From contig DFSJ01000026.1 of the NCBI GenBank assembly GCA_002378585.1, positions 1,987 through 11,528 of the forward strand: DNA of 9,542 bases, written 5' to 3'. Numbering within the stretch: position 1 is the first letter of the stretch; each line of letters opens with the position of its first letter. The translations under genes were made by a program, and so were the position numbers. Shown piece after piece: positions 7,164-9,542 of this stretch. The DNA comes from Flavobacteriaceae bacterium UBA3440 (GTDB lineage Bacteria; Bacteroidota; Bacteroidia; Flavobacteriales; Flavobacteriaceae). The notes beneath the pieces are model-generated. The model did not search any database and was not told the DNA's origin. It saw nothing but the letters and a program-made list of their open reading frames with translations.

Positions 7164-8510
7164 TTATCCGATTTCTTTTTGTAATAAATCCAATCCTTCT
7201 CTTATTATCTGTTGGTGTGGCTGCTTGGAAATACACACAAATTCAGTGAGTGAAAAGTCCTCAGGAGCCACTTCATAAAGGCCTAAAGCCTCCATTTCAT
7301 CTAAATCTTTAATCATACAAGCTTTAAGTAGTTGCATCGGATAGATATCCAAAGGAAATACCTGCTCATAATGTCCGGTGACCACAAAAGCGCGGTGTTC
7401 GCCGTTGGTATTGGTGGTAAGGTTGTAGTTCTTTTTGGGGAACAACCAGGAAAAAGTAAGCGCACGCGTGATGGACACTTTTTCCGTCACCGGTTTATTC
7501 CACCCAAAAAACTCATAATCATTACCTTCTGGAATCGCTGTCACCGTAGTGTTGTAGAACCCTAAATAGCCCTCTTTGTGCGATTTCTTTCCGGTGAGCA
7601 CATTTCCATTAATGACACGTGAACCGGATTTTAAACCGAATTTTTTTAAGGCTTCAAACAACGAAGCACCTTGTTTTAAAGAGATGTATTGATTTGTTTC
7701 AAAATTAGCACCCGCAAAAGCCACTGTTCTCGAGGAATCGTAAATTCCTTGAGTGATCACTTTTCCGATAATAGCTAAATCAGCTGCTTGAATGGTCCAA
7801 ACCACCTCACCTTTGTTTACAGGATCAACTCGGTTGATTAAAGTCCCCACCAAGCCTGCAGGATGAACACCGGAAACCCGATGCAGTTGGCAGTCTTTAA
7901 GTCCTGAAAAAACAGCACTTCCTTGTGCTGGAGCGGATATGTGAACAACAGGAGCTAACTTGGATAACGCAGTAACAGCAGCCTGAACCTCATCAACTTG
8001 ATCTTTTAGAATAAAATCCAATTCAGCGGCCAATGGGGCTGTGTCCAAACCAGCAATAAAAATCGCCTTAGGAGTTGTTTGCACACCTGCGATCACATCA
8101 TAGGGTCTTTGCTTGATCAAGGGCCAGCAACCAGACACTAGAAGAAGTGATTTAATTTGATCCGCTTGGGCAGCATGCAGATCCAAAACAGCGTGTTTCA
8201 CTTGCTTTTGTTCTGAATCCGCTAAGATATCCACAGACAATATACGTCTGCGCTCTCCCCTATGGATTTCTTGTACCAAGCCGCTCACTGGGGCAACAAC
8301 AACTACTTCTGGACGGTCTTTGTCACAAAACAAAGGCTCGCCAGACTGTACTGTTTCTCCAGTCTTTTTAAGCATTTTTGGGGTCAATCCATGAAAGTCC
8401 TCTAGTTGAATTCTGTAGTTTTTTGGGGGTGTAGCTGGAGCGATCTCGCGGGCTGCCGCGCCGACCAACTTAATGTCCAACCCCTTTTTAATGTGGATGT
8501 CTTGAGACAT
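7164..8510 (-). CDS. nqrA: Na+-translocating NADH:quinone reductase subunit A
   Basis: A 448-residue peripheral cytoplasmic subunit and the first gene of the nqr operon. Signatures include IHIKKGLDIKLVG (5-17), RVSGVHPAGLVGTLIN and the C-terminal GHYEQVFPLDIYPMQLLKA, followed by ALGLYEVAPEDFSLTEFVCISK. NqrA contributes to the quinone-reducing end of the complex, and the length matches the usual 446-450 residues. I chose the ATG at 8508-8510. It gives the typical short start MSQDIHIKKG, and the predicted promoter -7 box (8544-8551) lies just upstream. Starting at the in-frame ATG at 8573 would place that promoter inside the gene and add 21 unrelated, signal-peptide-like residues. An AAGGA lies close before the ATG and may act as a weak ribosome-binding site. 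The cistron ends 2 nt before nqrB. The assignment is firm. Confidence 0.96.
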   Translation of the reverse strand: MSQDIHIKKGLDIKLVGAAAREIAPATPPKNYRIQLEDFHGLTPKMLKKTGETVQSGEPLFCDKDRPEVVVVAPVSGLVQEIHRGERRRILSVDILADSEQKQVKHAVLDLHAAQADQIKSLLLVSGCWPLIKQRPYDVIAGVQTTPKAIFIAGLDTAPLAAELDFILKDQVDEVQAAVTALSKLAPVVHISAPAQGSAVFSGLKDCQLHRVSGVHPAGLVGTLINRVDPVNKGEVVWTIQAADLAIIGKVITQGIYDSSRTVAFAGANFETNQYISLKQGASLFEALKKFGLKSGSRVINGNVLTGKKSHKEGYLGFYNTTVTAIPEGNDYEFFGWNKPVTEKVSITRALTFSWLFPKKNYNLTTNTNGEHRAFVVTGHYEQVFPLDIYPMQLLKACMIKDLDEMEALGLYEVAPEDFSLTEFVCISKQPHQQIIREGLDLLQKEIG

Positions 8511-8543
8511 AATCCTTGAAACTAGGTGGTTAAAATTTGGGCA

Positions 8544-8574
8544 CAAAAATAAGGCAGATAGCTTTGTTTTCATA
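8544..8574 (-). promoter_or_regulatory. Predicted nqr operon promoter (Bacteroidota type)
   Basis: On the minus strand, TATTTTTG at 8551-8544 exactly matches the phylum -7 consensus TAnnTTTG. About 19 nt upstream is TATG, one mismatch from the -33 consensus TTTG. Transcription would start near 8535-8540, giving a leader of about 25-30 nt before the nqrA ATG. The -7 match is good and the -33 match is weak. Confidence 0.55.
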
Positions 8575-8602
8575 ATAAATAATTGAATTATTTTCAGAGA
8601 AA

Positions 8603-8631
8603 TTGAAGGGGTCTGTTTTTGGTAAAATTTG
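8603..8631 (+). promoter_or_regulatory. Possible promoter of the plug-family gene
   Basis: TTG at 8603-8605 is followed after 17 nt by TAAAATTTG (8623-8631). This resembles the -33/-7 pair TTG and TAnnTTTG, but the -7 box has one extra base. Transcription would begin only a few nt before the ATG at 8644, giving a very short leader. It is the best candidate in the divergent gap, but an imperfect one. Confidence 0.35.
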
Positions 8632-8643
8632 TATTTTTATAGA

Positions 8644-9542
8644 ATGGTTATTCCACGCAACAAATCCATTATTTCATTCTGTTTTTTGTTGGTTATTTTC
8701 TCCTCTAAGGCGCAAAAAATCACAGAAATCCCCCCCCCTGAACACATAAAAACCATTGAGTTTTGGGATAACCAGTCGAGAAACTTTCCCATAATTTTCC
8801 CTCAGGAGCGCGCTGTGCTGGAATTCGATGATTTGTCGGCTGTCGAAAAAGATTATTACTACGAGATTACCCACTGTAATGCCGATTGGGAAACCTCTAG
8901 ATTGCTTAAAACGGAATACTTACAAGGAAACGATCGATTGCGCATCACCCAATACACCAATAGTTCAGGCACCTATGCACCCTACAATCATTTTCGATTA
9001 TCCCTACCCAATGAGCAAACTCAATTTAAACACAGTGGCAATTATTTAATCACTGTATATGAAGGATCCGGTAGAGCTGTTTTCTCGCGGAGATTTGCCG
9101 TCATTGACCCCCAAACTACCGCACAGATGTCGATTAAACGAAGTCGGGACATGTCACAAATTAACACCCATCAATGGGTTCAATTCACCATAGCCAGCGG
9201 AGGTATATCTGTACAAAACCCCAATAGCCAAATAAAACCTGTGCTGTTGCAAAACGACCGGTGGGATCGGTCTATTCAAGGGCTAAAACCACAGTACAAC
9301 AATGGAAAGCAATGGATCTATCGCTATGGTTCAGCCTCGGGATTTCCAGCAGGTAACGAATTCAGGTATTTTGATACAGCCCAACTCAGAGCGAGCAATA
9401 GCGCTGTACAAAGAATTGAACTCACTGATCTATATCACCACTATCTGTTTGCTGATATTCCGAGAAACAACAAGCCCTACACCTTATTCCCTGATTTAAA
9501 TGGACGATTTGCCGTGCGCAGTCAAGGGACAGAGAAGCCTGA
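8644..9542 (+). CDS. Type IX secretion system plug-family protein (DUF5103), 5' part
   Basis: An open frame runs from the ATG at 8644 to the right edge without a stop, giving 299 residues; family members have roughly 400-430. The N-terminus is a signal peptide with a basic start (MVIPRNK), a hydrophobic core and a likely cut after Ala23 (SSKA|Q). Family-like segments follow: EHIKTIEF (33-40), DYYYEITHCNADW (70-82), EYLQGNDRLRI (91-101), NHFRLSLPN (115-123), SGNYLITVYE (131-140), VFSRRFAV (146-153) and IKRSRDMSQIN (164-174). From established work on Flavobacterium, a protein of this family closes the periplasmic side of the SprA outer-membrane translocon when no substrate is passing. An in-frame TAA at 8623-8625 rules out a more upstream start. 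Codons 29-32 form a run of nine C. The gene is divergent from nqrA. Family recognition is from memory but strong. Confidence 0.85.
   Translation, partial: MVIPRNKSIISFCFLLVIFSSKAQKITEIPPPEHIKTIEFWDNQSRNFPIIFPQERAVLEFDDLSAVEKDYYYEITHCNADWETSRLLKTEYLQGNDRLRITQYTNSSGTYAPYNHFRLSLPNEQTQFKHSGNYLITVYEGSGRAVFSRRFAVIDPQTTAQMSIKRSRDMSQINTHQWVQFTIASGGISVQNPNSQIKPVLLQNDRWDRSIQGLKPQYNNGKQWIYRYGSASGFPAGNEFRYFDTAQLRASNSAVQRIELTDLYHHYLFADIPRNNKPYTLFPDLNGRFAVRSQGTEKP
8730..8738 (+). repeat. Nine-base poly-C tract within the plug-family gene
   Basis: Nine consecutive C residues encode the end of Ile29 through Pro32, just after the signal peptide. The downstream frame matches the plug family, so the tract is in the productive phase here. 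Tracts of this length can slip during replication, but no evidence of switching is visible in a single sequence. Confidence 0.9.

Noticed and set aside
7162..7236. In-frame 25-codon upstream extension of nqrB.
   Set aside because: It lies inside the 3' end of nqrA, adds non-family residues, and the ATG at 7159-7161 has normal operon spacing.
8516..8539. Possible plus-strand promoter TTG plus TAAAATTTG near nqrA.
   Set aside because: The spacer is only 12 nt, well short of the roughly 19 nt expected.
8511..8573. In-frame 21-codon upstream extension of nqrA starting at the ATG at 8573, resembling a signal peptide.
   Set aside because: NqrA is cytoplasmic, family members start at MSxxIxIKKG, and the likely promoter lies inside this stretch.
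8674..8874. Open minus-strand frame of 66 codons antisense to the plug-family gene.
   Set aside because: It has no recognisable domain and fully overlaps a gene with strong family similarity.
9302..9499. Open plus-strand frame of 65 codons in another frame of the plug-family gene.
   Set aside because: It is a shadow of the plug reading frame, with no start signal or recognisable protein features.

Overview
The window looks like ordinary chromosomal sequence from a member of the Bacteroidota, most likely a marine or aquatic flavobacterium. Four things point there. The best promoter match has the TAnnTTTG -7 box typical of this phylum. Start codons mostly lack a clear Shine-Dalgarno sequence. 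The gene at the right edge matches the plug protein of the type IX secretion system, which is restricted to the phylum. The protein sequences read as flavobacterial family members. This taxonomic call rests on recognition, not on a database search.

Layout from left to right: (1) the C-terminal end of a type I methionine aminopeptidase (+ strand), followed with zero spacing by a class I SAM-dependent methyltransferase (+, 283-1062). (2) The methyltransferase converges on a block of eight minus-strand genes, with the two stop codons sharing bases. Read in the direction of transcription (right to left), the block is nqrA, nqrB, nqrC, nqrD, nqrE, nqrF, a Rho-independent hairpin, a 121-residue uncharacterised gene, and apbE. 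(3) A 133-bp divergent intergenic region carries the nqr promoter. (4) The first 299 codons of a T9SS plug-family gene (+) run off the right edge.

The genes form one functional unit. NqrA-F make the six-subunit Na+-translocating NADH:quinone oxidoreductase, which oxidises NADH at NqrF and pumps Na+ across the inner membrane. NqrB and NqrC carry covalent FMN, and the lipoprotein ApbE is the FMN transferase that attaches it. The 121-residue protein lies between the pump genes and the maturation gene and overlaps apbE by 17 nt, so an accessory role is plausible but unproven. The nqr cistrons are separated by -1 to 12 nt, consistent with one polycistronic message. The hairpin after nqrF probably reduces readthrough into the maturation genes.

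No mobile element, CRISPR array, tRNA, rRNA or prophage signal was seen, and no stretch longer than 300 bases lacks a gene. I found no wholly new system. The points most worth checking are the non-canonical flavinylation sequences in NqrB (SGET) and NqrC (AGAT), the Ala/Pro/Val-rich tail on NqrE, the terminator just before the 121-residue gene, the possible degenerate nuclease-like fold of that protein, and a nine-C tract near the start of the plug gene.
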